Assembly: GCF_003369575.1 (NCBI RefSeq)
Contig: NZ_PIOC01000006.1
Span: 1-41,997 of the forward strand
Length of the DNA: 41,997 bases
Direction of reading: 5' to 3'
From: Oceanobacillus arenosus
GTDB taxonomy: Bacteria; Bacillota; Bacilli; Bacillales; Amphibacillaceae
Shown: piece after piece, positions 1 through 9,090 of the stretch
How the letters are laid out: each line of letters begins with the position of its first letter
Numbering within the stretch: the first letter of the stretch is position 1
Position numbers and translations under genes: made by a program
Notes under the pieces: model-generated
What the model saw: the letters and a program-made list of their open reading frames with translations, nothing else
Database searches by the model: none
Told to the model about the DNA's origin: nothing

Positions 1-98
1 GAGGCCGTGCCCGCGGAAAGCATCCGCCCGTAGCGAACTCGGACGGCGGTTTAGCACATACTATTTGTAATTCAGTTAATCTGCACTTTACATCAACT
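1..98. repeat. Family B intergenic repeat, partial copy cut by window edge
   Basis: The block reads as the right end of the repeat better preserved at 6205-6522: a 'cgcggaaagc..ccgcccg.agcgaa' stretch followed by the terminal 'ctgcactttacatcaa' end. The left part lies outside the window. No gene is seen in 1-148. Confidence 0.55.
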
Positions 99-148
99 AT
101 TCATTATTATCTATATTTTAGTAACGCAATTAGTATTGTGATTAGCGA

Positions 149-2089
149 CTATCTCAATAAACGCAGTCCATTTAATATAACTAATATCGTACTTCCTTCA
201 TGACCAATTACGCCTAAAGGGAGATCTAATACTTGAAAATAGTTTGAAAGTATTAGTATAAAAATAACACTTAATGAGAAAATAACATTCTGTTTAACGA
301 TTCGGTTCATGCGACTGGACAATTTTATTGCATCGGTGATTTTCGCAAGATCGTTTTTGATGAGTACAACATCCGCCGTTTCTAATGCAACGTCCGTTCC
401 TTCTCCCATTGCAATTCCTACATTTGCGCTAGCTAATGCTGGTGCATCGTTTATTCCGTCACCGACCATAGCAATGTTATCGTATTCCTTTCTTAAACGT
501 TTTACATGTTCTACTTTTTCCTGTGGCAAGCAATTGGCAATATACTGATCAAGTCCAGCTTCTTCTGCTACAGCTTTTGCGGTTAATTCATTATCGCCAG
601 TGAGCATAATCGTATGAATACCATGTTCCTTTAATTGGCTTATCGCATCCTTCGATGTTTGACGAACGGTATCTTTTAATGCAAATACAGCAACAATTGT
701 ATCCTCTATTTTAGCATAAACAACTGTATTGCCTTGTTCCGCTAACGTAGTACCAATTCCACTTTGGAAACGTGCTGCATCTTCTTTGCCAACAAAGTCT
801 GCCTTGCCAATTGTCCAGCGCTTACTGTCTACTACTGCGGTAACGCCATTCCCACTTACATTTTTCATATCGATTACTTCGATATTACTTCTCTCTTGAA
901 GTTTATCAGCACCATAGTTAGCGATTGCTTGTGCCAATGGATGGGTGGATTCATTTTCAATGGTACCAACAATATCGATTATCGTCTCCGCATTTTGATT
1001 AAGATCAAAATGCGCAGCAGTAACTACTGGTTTGCCATTTGTTAGGGTCCCTGTTTTATCAAATGCGATTGCTTTAATATGGCTTAGATTCTCTACATGT
1101 ACGCCACCTTTAAATAGGACGCCTCTCTTAGCGCTATTAGAAATTGCCGATAATGTTGCCGGTGTGATTGATGCGACGAGTGCACACGGTGACGCTACTA
1201 CAAGTAAAACCATTGCCCGATAAACACTTTCAGAAAGGGTCCAGCCGAATGCCAAGTAAGGTAAGAACATCATAATCGCAACAACAATTAAAACAATATT
1301 TACATACTTGCTTTCGAAGCGTTCAATAAATAATTGGGAAGGGGACTTCTCATCCTGTGCTGTTTGGACGAGTTTAATGATTTTCTGAAATAACGTTTCA
1401 TTTGGTTTCGTAGTTATTTGTACTGTAATCGAACCATCTAATGCAACTGTACCAGCGTAAACTTCATTACTGTTATACTTGTTGACTGGCATCGATTCCC
1501 CCGTGATCGCACTCTCATCAATTGCGGTTGCTCCTTTGATAATCGTTCCGTCTGCAGGAATTCGTTCACCGGCTCGAACAATAATATGATCTCCCATTTG
1601 TAATTCAGAAACAGAGGTAATCATTTCTTGACCGTTGCTTATTAATAATGCTTCTTCTGGTTGAAGCTCCATTAAAGATGAAATTGCTTTACTGCTTTGA
1701 TTCATTGAATAGGTTTCGAGTGCTCCAGAAAGTGCGAAAATAAAGATGAGAATCGCGCCTTCTGTCCAGTAGCCGATTATTACAGAACCAATAGCGGCCA
1801 AGATCATGAGCATCTCTACATTTAATTTCTTCGTTCGGATTGTTTCAGTAATCCCTTCCTTTGCTTTTGCATAACCACCAATTGCAAAGGCAAACAGATG
1901 GAGAGTGACCCATACAGATGTTGATAAATGATCACTTAAAGTCCAAGTTACTAGAATGAGTAAACCGCTAAATAAAGCTGCAATTAATTCGATATGGGCT
2001 TTAAACTTTGAAATAAACGGAATCGATTGCAAATTATCGTAGTTCCTCCGTTTGTCGCCTGATTGTAGTGTATGAGAGTCTGCTGACAT
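149..2089 (-). CDS. pfeT: P1B4-type heavy-metal efflux ATPase (PfeT/ZosA-like)
   Basis: Membrane ATPase that exports a divalent metal; B. subtilis PfeT (formerly ZosA) exports Fe(II). With the chosen start it has 646 residues. The transmembrane metal motif is SPC (about residues 300-302) rather than CPC, the phosphorylation motif DKTGT is at about 344-348, TGES and GDGIND are present, and the last helix carries HEGST (about 630). SPC plus HEGxx is the signature of the P1B4 subgroup (Fe/Co), which argues against a CadA-type Cd/Zn pump or a copper pump. No N-terminal CxxC metal-binding domain is present. A start at 2110 is also open, but AAGGAGG lies 8 nt before the ATG at 2089, so I use that one. 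A PerR box and Fur-like sites lie just upstream. The exact metal is inferred. Confidence 0.85.
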   Translation of the reverse strand: MSADSHTLQSGDKRRNYDNLQSIPFISKFKAHIELIAALFSGLLILVTWTLSDHLSTSVWVTLHLFAFAIGGYAKAKEGITETIRTKKLNVEMLMILAAIGSVIIGYWTEGAILIFIFALSGALETYSMNQSSKAISSLMELQPEEALLISNGQEMITSVSELQMGDHIIVRAGERIPADGTIIKGATAIDESAITGESMPVNKYNSNEVYAGTVALDGSITVQITTKPNETLFQKIIKLVQTAQDEKSPSQLFIERFESKYVNIVLIVVAIMMFLPYLAFGWTLSESVYRAMVLLVVASPCALVASITPATLSAISNSAKRGVLFKGGVHVENLSHIKAIAFDKTGTLTNGKPVVTAAHFDLNQNAETIIDIVGTIENESTHPLAQAIANYGADKLQERSNIEVIDMKNVSGNGVTAVVDSKRWTIGKADFVGKEDAARFQSGIGTTLAEQGNTVVYAKIEDTIVAVFALKDTVRQTSKDAISQLKEHGIHTIMLTGDNELTAKAVAEEAGLDQYIANCLPQEKVEHVKRLRKEYDNIAMVGDGINDAPALASANVGIAMGEGTDVALETADVVLIKNDLAKITDAIKLSSRMNRIVKQNVIFSLSVIFILILSNYFQVLDLPLGVIGHEGSTILVILNGLRLLR

Positions 2090-2132
2090 TATTAATTTCC
2101 TCCTTATCATTGATAATGATATTCGTTATTAT

Positions 2133-2147
2133 TTAGAATTATTGTAA
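2133..2147. promoter_or_regulatory. PerR box upstream of the pfeT-like gene
   Basis: TTAGAATTATTGTAA matches the PerR consensus TTATAATnATTATAA at 12 of 14 defined positions. It lies 44 bp before the chosen start of the divergent ATPase gene, where an operator would act. The adjacent stretch 2104-2125 contains TTATCA-T-TGATAA and TGATAATGAT, which resemble Fur half-sites. B. subtilis pfeT is PerR-controlled. Confidence 0.75.
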
Positions 2148-2241
2148 TTAAGTATTGATTACATAATAAGATTAATGGCGTTATAAGTCAATAGTAATCC
2201 ATTAAATGGGAATGGTTATCATTGTAAGGGTGTTTCTATAT

Positions 2242-2256
2242 TGATAGTGATTATCA
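2242..2256. promoter_or_regulatory. Fur-like box
   Basis: TGATAGTGATTATCA differs from the 7-1-7 Fur core TGATAATnATTATCA at one defined position. It sits in the divergent intergenic region, about 150 bp from the ATPase start and 244 bp before the binding-protein gene, so which gene it controls cannot be read from the sequence. A further half-site (GGTTATCATT) lies just to its left. Confidence 0.6.
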
Positions 2257-2499
2257 TTTAGGGGTAAAAAGTTTGTATAAAAAATCAAACTGAAAGTCAA
2301 ATGTTCGTTTTGTTTATAATATGTTTATAAATGTTAAATGCTTTAGATTTATGCATCCATCATAATTATGGAACACTTCTTCTTATTGTTATATTTTGGT
2401 AATGGGTAAATTCATTACAGAAGAAAATTGGTTGAAATTATAGGCTATTACTGTTATAGTCTAAATGGAATATTTATTAGAACAATAGGAGGGGACAAC

Positions 2500-3348
2500 T
2501 TGAAGAAAGTTGGTTTATTATTTATTTCAATCGTTTTAATTGCAATTCTTACTGCTTGTGGGGATACAGGTAAAGAAGAAAGCAATACAGATGAAAGATG
2601 GGATAAAATTCAAAAAGATGGAGAGATTGTAGTAGGGACTTCCGGTACGCTAATTGCGGCATCGTATTATGATGATGCAGACGAGTTAACTGGTTATGAT
2701 GTTGAAGTTATGAAAGAGATCGCAAAACGTCTTGATGTAGATATCTCATTTGAAATTATGGGGATTGATAGCATGCTTCCAGCAATTCAGAGTGGTAGAA
2801 TCGATGCAGCTGCAAATAATATCGATATAACAGACAAAAGAATAGAAGAATTTAATTTCAGTGAGCCATATAAATATTCGTACACTGTAATGGCTGTGCG
2901 TGAATCCGATAATTCTGGCATCGAGTCATTAGAAGATTTAAAAGGGAAAAAAGCTGGTGGTGGAGCAACAACAGTATATAGCCAAATCGCTGAAAAGTAT
3001 GGTGCTGAGGTTGTTACATACGGAAACGCACCGAATGAAGCATATTTAAGCGATGTAAGTAATGCAAGAACAGATGTTGTAATTAACGATTATTTCTTAA
3101 CGAAATTCGGTGTAGCAGCATTTCCTGACTTTGACTTGCATTTACACCCTACATTGAAATTCCATCCAACAGAACAAGCTGTCGTACTGCCTAAAGGCGC
3201 TGATAAGCTGACAGAGGAAATTAATAAAGTATTAGATGAAATGCATGAAGATGGCACATTGACTGAATTAGCGACTCAGTTCTATGAAGAGGATGCTTCC
3301 AAAGAGTCAGATGAGGAAGTTGAAGTTATTGAAGGTCTAGAACTGTAG
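2500..3348 (+). CDS. ABC transporter substrate-binding lipoprotein (amino-acid type)
   Basis: Extracytoplasmic solute receptor of the SBP_bac_3 family, anchored as a lipoprotein. I start at the TTG at 2500 because AGGAGGGG precedes it and the protein then opens with a lipoprotein signal (LKKVGLLF...LTAC, lipobox Cys at residue 20); the upstream ATG at 2428 would bury the signal. Length is 282 residues. The mature part shows the family pattern: 'GYDVEVMKEIAKRL', 'AANNIDITDKR', then 'LEDLKGKKAGGG'. The permease follows after 12 nt, so the two form an operon. The ligand is probably a polar amino acid or cystine, but specificity is not readable. Fur-like sites upstream make iron-linked control possible but unproven. 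Confidence 0.85.
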   Translation: MKKVGLLFISIVLIAILTACGDTGKEESNTDERWDKIQKDGEIVVGTSGTLIAASYYDDADELTGYDVEVMKEIAKRLDVDISFEIMGIDSMLPAIQSGRIDAAANNIDITDKRIEEFNFSEPYKYSYTVMAVRESDNSGIESLEDLKGKKAGGGATTVYSQIAEKYGAEVVTYGNAPNEAYLSDVSNARTDVVINDYFLTKFGVAAFPDFDLHLHPTLKFHPTEQAVVLPKGADKLTEEINKVLDEMHEDGTLTELATQFYEEDASKESDEEVEVIEGLEL

Positions 3349-3360
3349 GAGGAAATGGAG

Positions 3361-4044
3361 ATGGACTTCAACGGTTTTGATTTTGGTGGTTTATTTGACA
3401 TTGAATTAGCAATTGAGAGTCTACCTTTTGTTTTAGAAGGTTTACCAATGACATTACTCGTTTCGATAGCTGGAATGGCAATGGCATTAGTGCTGGGTTT
3501 GTTCCTTGCATTAGCGAGAAGTTCGAAATCCTTTCTGCTTAGGTGGCCAGCAAGAATTTATATTTCCTTTATGCGAGGAACGCCGATGCTCGTCTTTCTC
3601 TTTATTCTCTATTTTGGCTTACCTGTCGTGGGGATTCAGCTCGATGCAATTACTGCTGCAATATTAGGATTCGGCTTAATCAGTGCAGCATTTGTTGCCG
3701 AAGTTGATCGCTCGGCATTGAATAGTGTGGATAAGGGCCAGTGGGAAGCGGCAAAAGTGTTGAACTTTGGATACTGGCAATCATTAAGAAGGATTATCCT
3801 GCCGCAAGCAGTAAGAATTGCGTTACCGCCGATGACTAATATTTTCATGGATGTTGTGAAAGCAACCTCCCTGGCAGCGGTGATTACCGTACCGGAGCTT
3901 TTTCAGAAAACACAAATCGTTGCTGGAAGAGAATTCGATGCGATGACGATGTATATATTAGTTGCACTCATTTACTGGCCAATATGTATAGCCATAGGCT
4001 CTTTACAAGAGCAGTTGGAAAAACGCTATAGTAAGTTTGTATAA
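3361..4044 (+). CDS. Amino-acid ABC transporter permease (HisM/GlnP family)
   Basis: Inner-membrane permease of the polar amino acid family, 227 residues, several transmembrane segments. The cytoplasmic coupling loop reads 'EAAKVLNFGYWQSLRRIILP', the classical EAA loop of binding-protein-dependent permeases, and 'MRGTPMLVFLF' is the family's N-terminal motif. An ATG at 3355 is only 2 nt after the AGGAGG; the ATG at 3361 is 8 nt after it and is preferred. It follows the binding-protein gene directly. The cognate ATPase (GlnQ/HisP type) is absent: a strong terminator comes 14 nt after the stop. The transporter must borrow an ATPase or have one encoded elsewhere. Confidence 0.9.
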   Translation: MDFNGFDFGGLFDIELAIESLPFVLEGLPMTLLVSIAGMAMALVLGLFLALARSSKSFLLRWPARIYISFMRGTPMLVFLFILYFGLPVVGIQLDAITAAILGFGLISAAFVAEVDRSALNSVDKGQWEAAKVLNFGYWQSLRRIILPQAVRIALPPMTNIFMDVVKATSLAAVITVPELFQKTQIVAGREFDAMTMYILVALIYWPICIAIGSLQEQLEKRYSKFV

Positions 4045-4057
4045 AGAATGGAAAGAA

Positions 4058-4085
4058 GGTACTCAAGAAATTGAGTGCCTTTTTT
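4058..4085 (+). terminator. Rho-independent terminator of the ABC operon
   Basis: Stem GGTACTCAA / TTGAGTGCC (one G-T pair) with a GAAA loop, followed by six Ts. It closes the two-gene operon before any ATPase gene. Confidence 0.85.
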
Positions 4086-4093
4086 GAAAATGA

Positions 4094-4335
4094 GAAAGTA
4101 TATAGTTTGGCTGAAATTCTTCTTATGCTGAAACAGCCACGTCCAGCTCCAGCGCTAAAGCTGTAGCGAGACTTCCCTCACTTCCGTAATCTAAGTCAAC
4201 CGCTTACGCTCCTCGTGCTCAAAAGGCAAGGAGAAGTTCGACTAAGTTCACCACGTCCTGTGGCAACGTCGAACCACCTTACGTCCGTGAGGCACAGTCC
4301 GTACACAGCTTAAAACGGGCGCTTCCGCTTTTGTT
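4094..4335. repeat. Family A intergenic repeat, copy 1 (longest)
   Basis: Begins near 'gaaagtatatagtttggctg' and ends at 'cgcttccgcttttgtt'. The core 'cacgtccagctccagcgc...gagacttccctcac...gtccgtacacagct' recurs at 19.7, 27.6 and 36.8 kb. The arms AAGCTGT (left) and ACAGCTT (right) are complementary and are flanked by AGCGC / GCGCT, so the element can fold on itself. The stretch 4086-4447 holds no gene. Confidence 0.75.
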
Positions 4336-4447
4336 TGAACCCAAATATCTCCATTTAACCTGCCACGTATAATTTCTAGGATTTCGAAAAAACTATAGTA
4401 GAAAAACATGAATTTTCCTAGCTACTATAAAAGAGAGGGACCGACAT

Positions 4448-5251
4448 ATGAAAAAAATGAAGCCTGTTCTCGCCTTACTCATGACAATTCTTATAATAAT
4501 GACATTGCCATTAGCAATCTTTGCGGAAGAAAAGGAGAAAACGAAAGTAGACTCATTTGCGATACCAAATCACGTACTAAATATATCCAAGGAGAATACT
4601 TTTCCTAATTCAGCAGATGATCAAGAAATAATCGAGCCTAGTGAGTTAACGCAGGAATTACTAGATGGAATTAAAGTCGCCGTTGATAACCCAGATTTGA
4701 TCAAATTACTTAATGAAACTTCGATCAAGCCATCTCCAGTAGGGATTGGTTATCGGGGCATGATTTATCTTGGACGTTGGCCGTTAAATTATGACTCCAA
4801 AGAAACAACTATAAATTGGGAATATCAATCAATCAATACAAACGAGCTAAATAATCTTGGTGGAAATGTCTACCAGGAAATGAATTATGTGCAGCAAGCT
4901 CAGAAGGAAGTAAAAGGGGCATTAACGAATAAAGTTACAAATCCAGATGATGTAAAGAAAATGATGCTGTTTAAAGCAGCGGAAAAGACGAAATTACCAC
5001 TTGCATATACGAGTACGATTGGCGGCAATACAAAAAAGAATAATAAATACGCTGTACCAGTGAATAAATATGGTTACTTACATGCGTTTGCACCCGCAGT
5101 AAATGAAAAGGGTCAGGTTACCTTTGGGGAAGTTTACATTGAGTTAAAAGGTACAAAAAAACAGCTTGTCATTAAAAATGTAACAAAACAGGGAATTGGT
5201 GCATGGATTCCAATCCAGGATCATGTTTCCTTTTCATATCAGGTGAAGTAA
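4448..5251 (+). CDS. yfkD: YfkD family protein
   Basis: Exported protein of unknown function, conserved in Bacilli, 267 residues and close in length to B. subtilis YfkD. The N-terminus is a signal peptide (KKMK, then a hydrophobic run, with a possible cleavage near 'IFAEE'). The body carries 'GYRGMIYLGRWPLNYDS', 'GIGAWIPIQDHVSF' and other stretches I recognise from the family. A GAGAGGGA ribosome site precedes the ATG. In B. subtilis yfkD is close to pdaA (yfjS), and here pdaA follows after 77 nt, so the neighbourhood is conserved. The role is unknown; a link to the envelope or sporulation is only a guess from context. Confidence 0.8.
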   Translation: MKKMKPVLALLMTILIIMTLPLAIFAEEKEKTKVDSFAIPNHVLNISKENTFPNSADDQEIIEPSELTQELLDGIKVAVDNPDLIKLLNETSIKPSPVGIGYRGMIYLGRWPLNYDSKETTINWEYQSINTNELNNLGGNVYQEMNYVQQAQKEVKGALTNKVTNPDDVKKMMLFKAAEKTKLPLAYTSTIGGNTKKNNKYAVPVNKYGYLHAFAPAVNEKGQVTFGEVYIELKGTKKQLVIKNVTKQGIGAWIPIQDHVSFSYQVK

Positions 5252-5328
5252 AGACAGGAGCATCATTAATTTTATAGCATATTTTCTCCTGATGTAGGAC
5301 AAGGTAAGAAGAAAATAGGTGGGTTGTT

Positions 5329-6129
5329 ATGGATAAAAAAATAAGTTCATCGATTATTTATCTTCTTATCTTCAGTCTTATCTTCCTTAGTCCTATTCAA
5401 GTAGCCGCAAGTGGATTCGGTTGGGGATATGCAAAAAATAACGAACATAAGATACCAGAAATCGGTAAGTATCAAGAAATGCTTGTAAAATATGGCGCAT
5501 ACTATGCTGATTATTCAGGAGAAAAGGTCGTATATTTGACCTTTGATAATGGGTTTGAGCAAGGGTTTACTGCTGACATATTAAATATATTGAAAAAGGA
5601 ATCTGTCCCTGCAACGTTTTTTGTTACGGGTCATTACGTAAAGAGTGAGGCTGATCTAGTTAAACGTATGGTCAATGAAGGACATATAATAGGAAACCAT
5701 TCGTATCATCATCCAGATTTCACGATATTAACAAAAGAAGCAATGAAAAAAGAACTAGAAACATTAGAGGAAGCTGTTGCGGCTGTTTCAGAGCAAAAGG
5801 AAATAAAATATCTTCGTCCACCAAGAGGAACCTTCAATGAACAAACATTGAAATGGTCAAATGAGCTTGGGTTAATTCATATCTTCTGGTCGCTAGCATT
5901 TAATGACTGGAATGTAAACGGGCAGAAGGGCGCCCAATATGCATATGATCAAGTGATGGCACAGATCCATCCAGGGGCAATCGTTCTTCTGCACGCTGTA
6001 TCATCCGATAATGCCAGTGCACTTGAGCGAATTATTCAGGACTTGAAGAAGCAGGGATATAGCTTTAAAAGTTTAGATGATCTTGTTTTCAAAGATATTC
6101 TGCCAAAGGGATTTATGGATATTAATTAA
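5329..6129 (+). CDS. pdaA: PdaA-like peptidoglycan N-acetylmuramic acid deacetylase
   Basis: Polysaccharide deacetylase (NodB fold, CE4) that removes acetyl groups from muramic acid so that muramic delta-lactam can form in the spore cortex. It has 266 residues with a signal peptide ending near 'QVAAS'. CE4 motifs in order: TFDNGFE (catalytic Asp; the N replacing D is typical of PdaA), 'GNHSYHHPD' (metal histidines), RPPRG, 'WSLAFNDWNVNG' and LLHA. AGGTGGG precedes the ATG. Known PdaA genes are transcribed by sigma-G in the forespore; I see no convincing sigma-G promoter. A terminator follows at once. Confidence 0.92.
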   Translation: MDKKISSSIIYLLIFSLIFLSPIQVAASGFGWGYAKNNEHKIPEIGKYQEMLVKYGAYYADYSGEKVVYLTFDNGFEQGFTADILNILKKESVPATFFVTGHYVKSEADLVKRMVNEGHIIGNHSYHHPDFTILTKEAMKKELETLEEAVAAVSEQKEIKYLRPPRGTFNEQTLKWSNELGLIHIFWSLAFNDWNVNGQKGAQYAYDQVMAQIHPGAIVLLHAVSSDNASALERIIQDLKKQGYSFKSLDDLVFKDILPKGFMDIN

Positions 6130-6131
6130 TG

Positions 6132-6173
6132 AATAGAGGCGGGCTCAGTTATAATGAGTCTACCTCTATTTTT
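6132..6173 (+). terminator. Terminator of pdaA
   Basis: Long imperfect stem with outer arms AATAGAGG / CCTCTATT and an inner G-T-rich continuation closing on GTTATAA, followed by TTTT. It starts 2 nt after the pdaA stop. Confidence 0.8.
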
Positions 6174-6204
6174 GCTAAGTAATGGGTAGTAATTAGAAAT
6201 GGAT

Positions 6205-6522
6205 ATAAAGTGCGGACTACCTGGAGGAGATGAGTATTCTTAGGCCGGTCGCTCCGAAAATACACTACGCTTTTCGCGGGGAGCTGGTGAGCCAACTCGC
6301 GCTGTCGCACTTCGTAGTCTCACCTAGGCTCTTCTTCCCGCAGAAGTCTCCGTGTATTTTCTCCGCTGGGAATGAGCAATTATTTTCAAGTAATCACTTC
6401 TAAATAGGATGAGAGAACATTTCGCTCTCTCTTGGCCGTTGATTGTAGCGGAGGGCAGGAGACTCCCACGGAAAGCGACTGCCCGAAGCGAAAATCAACT
6501 TCGCACCTAGTCCGCACTTTAT
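6205..6522. repeat. Family B repeat with 15-bp perfect terminal inverted repeats (MITE-like)
   Basis: The left end ATAAAGTGCGGACTA (6205-6219) is the exact reverse complement of the right end (6508-6522). Inside are further palindromic pairs, for example AAAATACAC / GTGTATTTT around a GC-rich block. It is 318 bp long and encodes nothing. Partial or full relatives lie at 1-98, 33381-33620 and 35171-35542. It fills most of the 6174-6615 gap. Confidence 0.75.
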
Positions 6523-6615
6523 TTAAATTGCAACCAACAATACAAAACGAGTCAACATTAATAAAGCCTTACATAGACCGTTCTCACAAAAAATAAAAAA
6601 AGTTGAACAAAATAC

Positions 6616-6677
6616 TTGAAAGTCAAAGAAGGTCAGGGTATAATAAATTCATAAGGTCAAAGATAGTCAAAGTCAAA
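6616..6677 (+). promoter_or_regulatory. Sigma-A promoter with two CtsR operators for clpE
   Basis: -35 TTGAAA (6616-6621), 17-nt spacer, -10 TATAAT (6639-6644). CtsR binds two heptads (consensus GGTCAAA, 3-nt spacer, GGTCAAA). Operator 1 is AGTCAAA-GAA-GGTCAGG (6621-6637), lying in the spacer. Operator 2 is GGTCAAA-GAT-AGTCAAA (6655-6671), with a third overlapping AGTCAAA to 6677. The gene should be repressed by CtsR and induced by heat or misfolded protein. Confidence 0.93.
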
Positions 6678-6724
6678 TATAAAAAACGTAACTTTAAATA
6701 TAATTTTTCTAGGAGGAATGGAAT

Positions 6725-8854
6725 ATGCTATGTCAAAAATGTGGTGTCAATGAAGCGAACGTTAGCGCAGCTATGATGATGAACAATCAAAAAATGGAAA
6801 TACACCTTTGTAATGATTGTTTCCAGGAACTCCAAGGTCAAATGATGAATTCTGCTGGCTTTCCATTTGGGTTTGCAAATGATGCATTTAATAATAGCTT
6901 TTCACAAGGTAATGGAGAAGCGAAAGTAGGAGCAAAAACAAAACAAAGACAAACTAATAAAAGAAATAGTCTACTTGATCAATTAGGTAGTAACCTCACA
7001 GATAGCGCAAGAGCTGGTGAAGTTGATCCGGTAATTGGACGAGACAATGAAATTAAACGTGTAATTGAAACTTTAAATAGAAGAAACAAGAATAATCCAG
7101 TTTTAATTGGTGAGCCAGGTGTTGGTAAAACAGCGATTGCTGAAGGATTGGCAGTGAAGATTGTTGAAGGAAATGTACCGGCAAAACTATTGAATAAAGA
7201 AGTATACCTACTTGATGTTGCGTCATTAGTTGCTAATACAGGTATTCGAGGTCAATTCGAACAACGTATGAAACAATTAATCGACGAGCTTAAGTCGCGT
7301 GATGATGTCATCCTATTTATTGATGAAATTCACTTAATTGTTGGCGCTGGAACAGCAGAAGGATCACAAATGGATGCTGGAAATATTTTGAAACCAGCGT
7401 TAGCTCGTGGTGACCTACAGTTAATAGGTGCAACAACATTAAAAGAATACCGTAAAATTGAGAAGGATGCAGCACTCGAAAGACGTTTACAACCAATTAC
7501 AGTAAACGAGCCTACTCAAGAAGACACAGTAACAATTTTGAATGGAATAAAAGATCGATATGAGAAATTCCATGATGTTCACTATTCTGATGAAGCAATC
7601 CGAGCATTTGTAACGTTATCTAGTCGATATATTCAAGACCGCTTCTTACCAGATAAGGCAATTGATTTAATGGATGAGGTAGGTTCAAGATTGAATCTTA
7701 AAAATTCACAAGTAGATTCAACTTCCATTAAACAACGACTTGATGAAATTATTAAGGAAAAACAACATGCAGCTGAAAAAGAAGATTATGAACGTGCAGC
7801 GAACTTGAGATATCAAGAAATTCAATTACAAAAACAGTTGGAAAAAGCTTCCGATAGTGAAAAAATTATCGATGTAGATGTCAGTGACATTCAATTAATT
7901 GTAGAAGAAAAAACAGGTATCCCAGTAATGAAAATGCAAACAGACGAACAAGAAAAAATGAAAAATCTTGCTGCAGCATTAAGTGAAAAAGTTATTGGAC
8001 AGGATGAGGCTGTAAATAAAGTAGCGAAGGCTATTCGTCGCAGTCGTGCAGGATTGAAATCTAAAAATCGCCCAATCGGTACGTTCCTATTTGTCGGTCC
8101 AACTGGTGTTGGTAAAACGGAATTATCGAAAGTACTTGCCGATGAGCTATTCGGTTCCCGTGACTCCATCATTCGTCTTGATATGAGTGAATATATGGAG
8201 AAACATTCGGTGTCTAAGATTATCGGTTCACCTCCAGGTTATGTAGGACATGAGGAAGCAGGGCAATTAACAGAACGTGTACGACACAATCCATATTCGA
8301 TTATCTTATTGGATGAGATTGAAAAGGCACACCCAGACGTATTAAATACCTTCTTGCAAATTATGGAAGATGGTCATTTAACAGATTCTCAAGGACGTAA
8401 AGTTAGCTTTAAAGAAACTGTCATTATTATGACAAGTAATGCAGGTACAGGTGAAAAACAAATTAATGTTGGATTTAATCAAGGAAAACACGAATCTGTA
8501 TCGACGTTAGAGAAATTAAATGCATACTTTAAACCTGAATTCCTAAATCGTTTTGATACAATCGTTAACTTCAATCAATTATCAGAAGAGAACCTATTGA
8601 AGATCGTTGACCTTATGCTTTTAGAATTACAAGAAAGACTTGACGATAATGATATGACCATTACGATTACGGATGAAGCAAAACATGCACTAGTAAGAAG
8701 TGGTTATGACGAACGCTTTGGTGCAAGACCATTACGTCGTGTGATCCAAGATAAAATTGAAGATCAGTTAACAGATTTAATTTTGGAACACGACACGGTT
8801 GAAAAAGTAAATGTTGATGTAGTCGATAACGAAATTGTTGTGAAAATGGGATAG
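6725..8854 (+). CDS. clpE: ATP-dependent Clp protease ATP-binding subunit ClpE
   Basis: AAA+ unfoldase that feeds substrates to ClpP during protein stress. It has 709 residues. The ClpE-specific N-terminal zinc finger is present (Cys3, Cys6, Cys29, Cys32). First AAA+ module: Walker A GEPGVGKT at about 129-136 and 'VILFIDEIH'. A UVR segment follows (about 345-370, '[16 protein letters not shown]'). Second AAA+ module: Walker A GPTGVGKT at 458-465 and '[15 protein letters not shown]'. A normal ClpE C-terminus follows. AGGAGG precedes the ATG. It is monocistronic, with a CtsR-controlled promoter before it and a strong terminator after it. Confidence 0.97.
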   Translation: MLCQKCGVNEANVSAAMMMNNQKMEIHLCNDCFQELQGQMMNSAGFPFGFANDAFNNSFSQGNGEAKVGAKTKQRQTNKRNSLLDQLGSNLTDSARAGEVDPVIGRDNEIKRVIETLNRRNKNNPVLIGEPGVGKTAIAEGLAVKIVEGNVPAKLLNKEVYLLDVASLVANTGIRGQFEQRMKQLIDELKSRDDVILFIDEIHLIVGAGTAEGSQMDAGNILKPALARGDLQLIGATTLKEYRKIEKDAALERRLQPITVNEPTQEDTVTILNGIKDRYEKFHDVHYSDEAIRAFVTLSSRYIQDRFLPDKAIDLMDEVGSRLNLKNSQVDSTSIKQRLDEIIKEKQHAAEKEDYERAANLRYQEIQLQKQLEKASDSEKIIDVDVSDIQLIVEEKTGIPVMKMQTDEQEKMKNLAAALSEKVIGQDEAVNKVAKAIRRSRAGLKSKNRPIGTFLFVGPTGVGKTELSKVLADELFGSRDSIIRLDMSEYMEKHSVSKIIGSPPGYVGHEEAGQLTERVRHNPYSIILLDEIEKAHPDVLNTFLQIMEDGHLTDSQGRKVSFKETVIIMTSNAGTGEKQINVGFNQGKHESVSTLEKLNAYFKPEFLNRFDTIVNFNQLSEENLLKIVDLMLLELQERLDDNDMTITITDEAKHALVRSGYDERFGARPLRRVIQDKIEDQLTDLILEHDTVEKVNVDVVDNEIVVKMG

Positions 8855-8864
8855 TATTAAACAG

Positions 8865-8903
8865 GAAAACCTCGCTGGATGTTATCTAGCGAGGTTTTCT
8901 TAT
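8865..8903 (+). terminator. Terminator of clpE
   Basis: 16-bp stem GAAAACCTCGCTGGAT / ATCTAGCGAGGTTTTC with a GTT loop and one G-T pair, followed by a T-rich tail. Confidence 0.88.
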
Positions 8904-8930
8904 GTGGTGCAAAATACTAAAACAAATAGG

Positions 8931-8975
8931 AAAACACAAGGCTTAGAGAATTTTTATCTCTAAGCCTTGTGTTTT
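8931..8975. terminator. Perfect 19-bp hairpin, probable bidirectional terminator
   Basis: The arm AAAACACAAGGCTTAGAGA is repeated exactly in reverse complement around the loop ATTTTTA, giving A-runs and T-runs on both sides. On the minus strand it would end the broken genes at 9.0-9.9 kb. Confidence 0.75.
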
Positions 8976-9004
8976 ATAGTTCTTATTCTGTTGAAAGCAC
9001 AGAA

Positions 9005-9055
9005 TTACTGCATAGAATTAGCGACTTCAATTAAATCCTCTTTCGTAACTTTAAA
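9005..9055 (-). pseudogene. C-terminal scrap of an unidentified gene
   Basis: The minus strand reads FKVTKEDLIEVANSMQ then stop, with an in-frame stop immediately upstream. The 'KEDLIEVANS' ending resembles the last helix of DUF4367-type exported proteins, but 16 residues are too few for a firm call. It is followed on its own strand by the hairpin at 8931-8975, which would be its original terminator. Confidence 0.3.
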
Positions 9056-9090
9056 CTAGGTGGACTGTCAAAAGATAACTGAAAGAAGGG

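Noticed and set aside
6621..6677. A short CRISPR-like or tandem repeat of AGTCAAA
   Set aside because: The heptads fit CtsR operators in spacing and position at the clpE promoter; no spacers or longer repeats exist. No CRISPR array is seen anywhere in the window.
7891..8172. Minus-strand open frame of 93 codons
   Set aside because: It is antisense to clpE within a highly conserved AAA+ domain; codon bias of clpE explains it.
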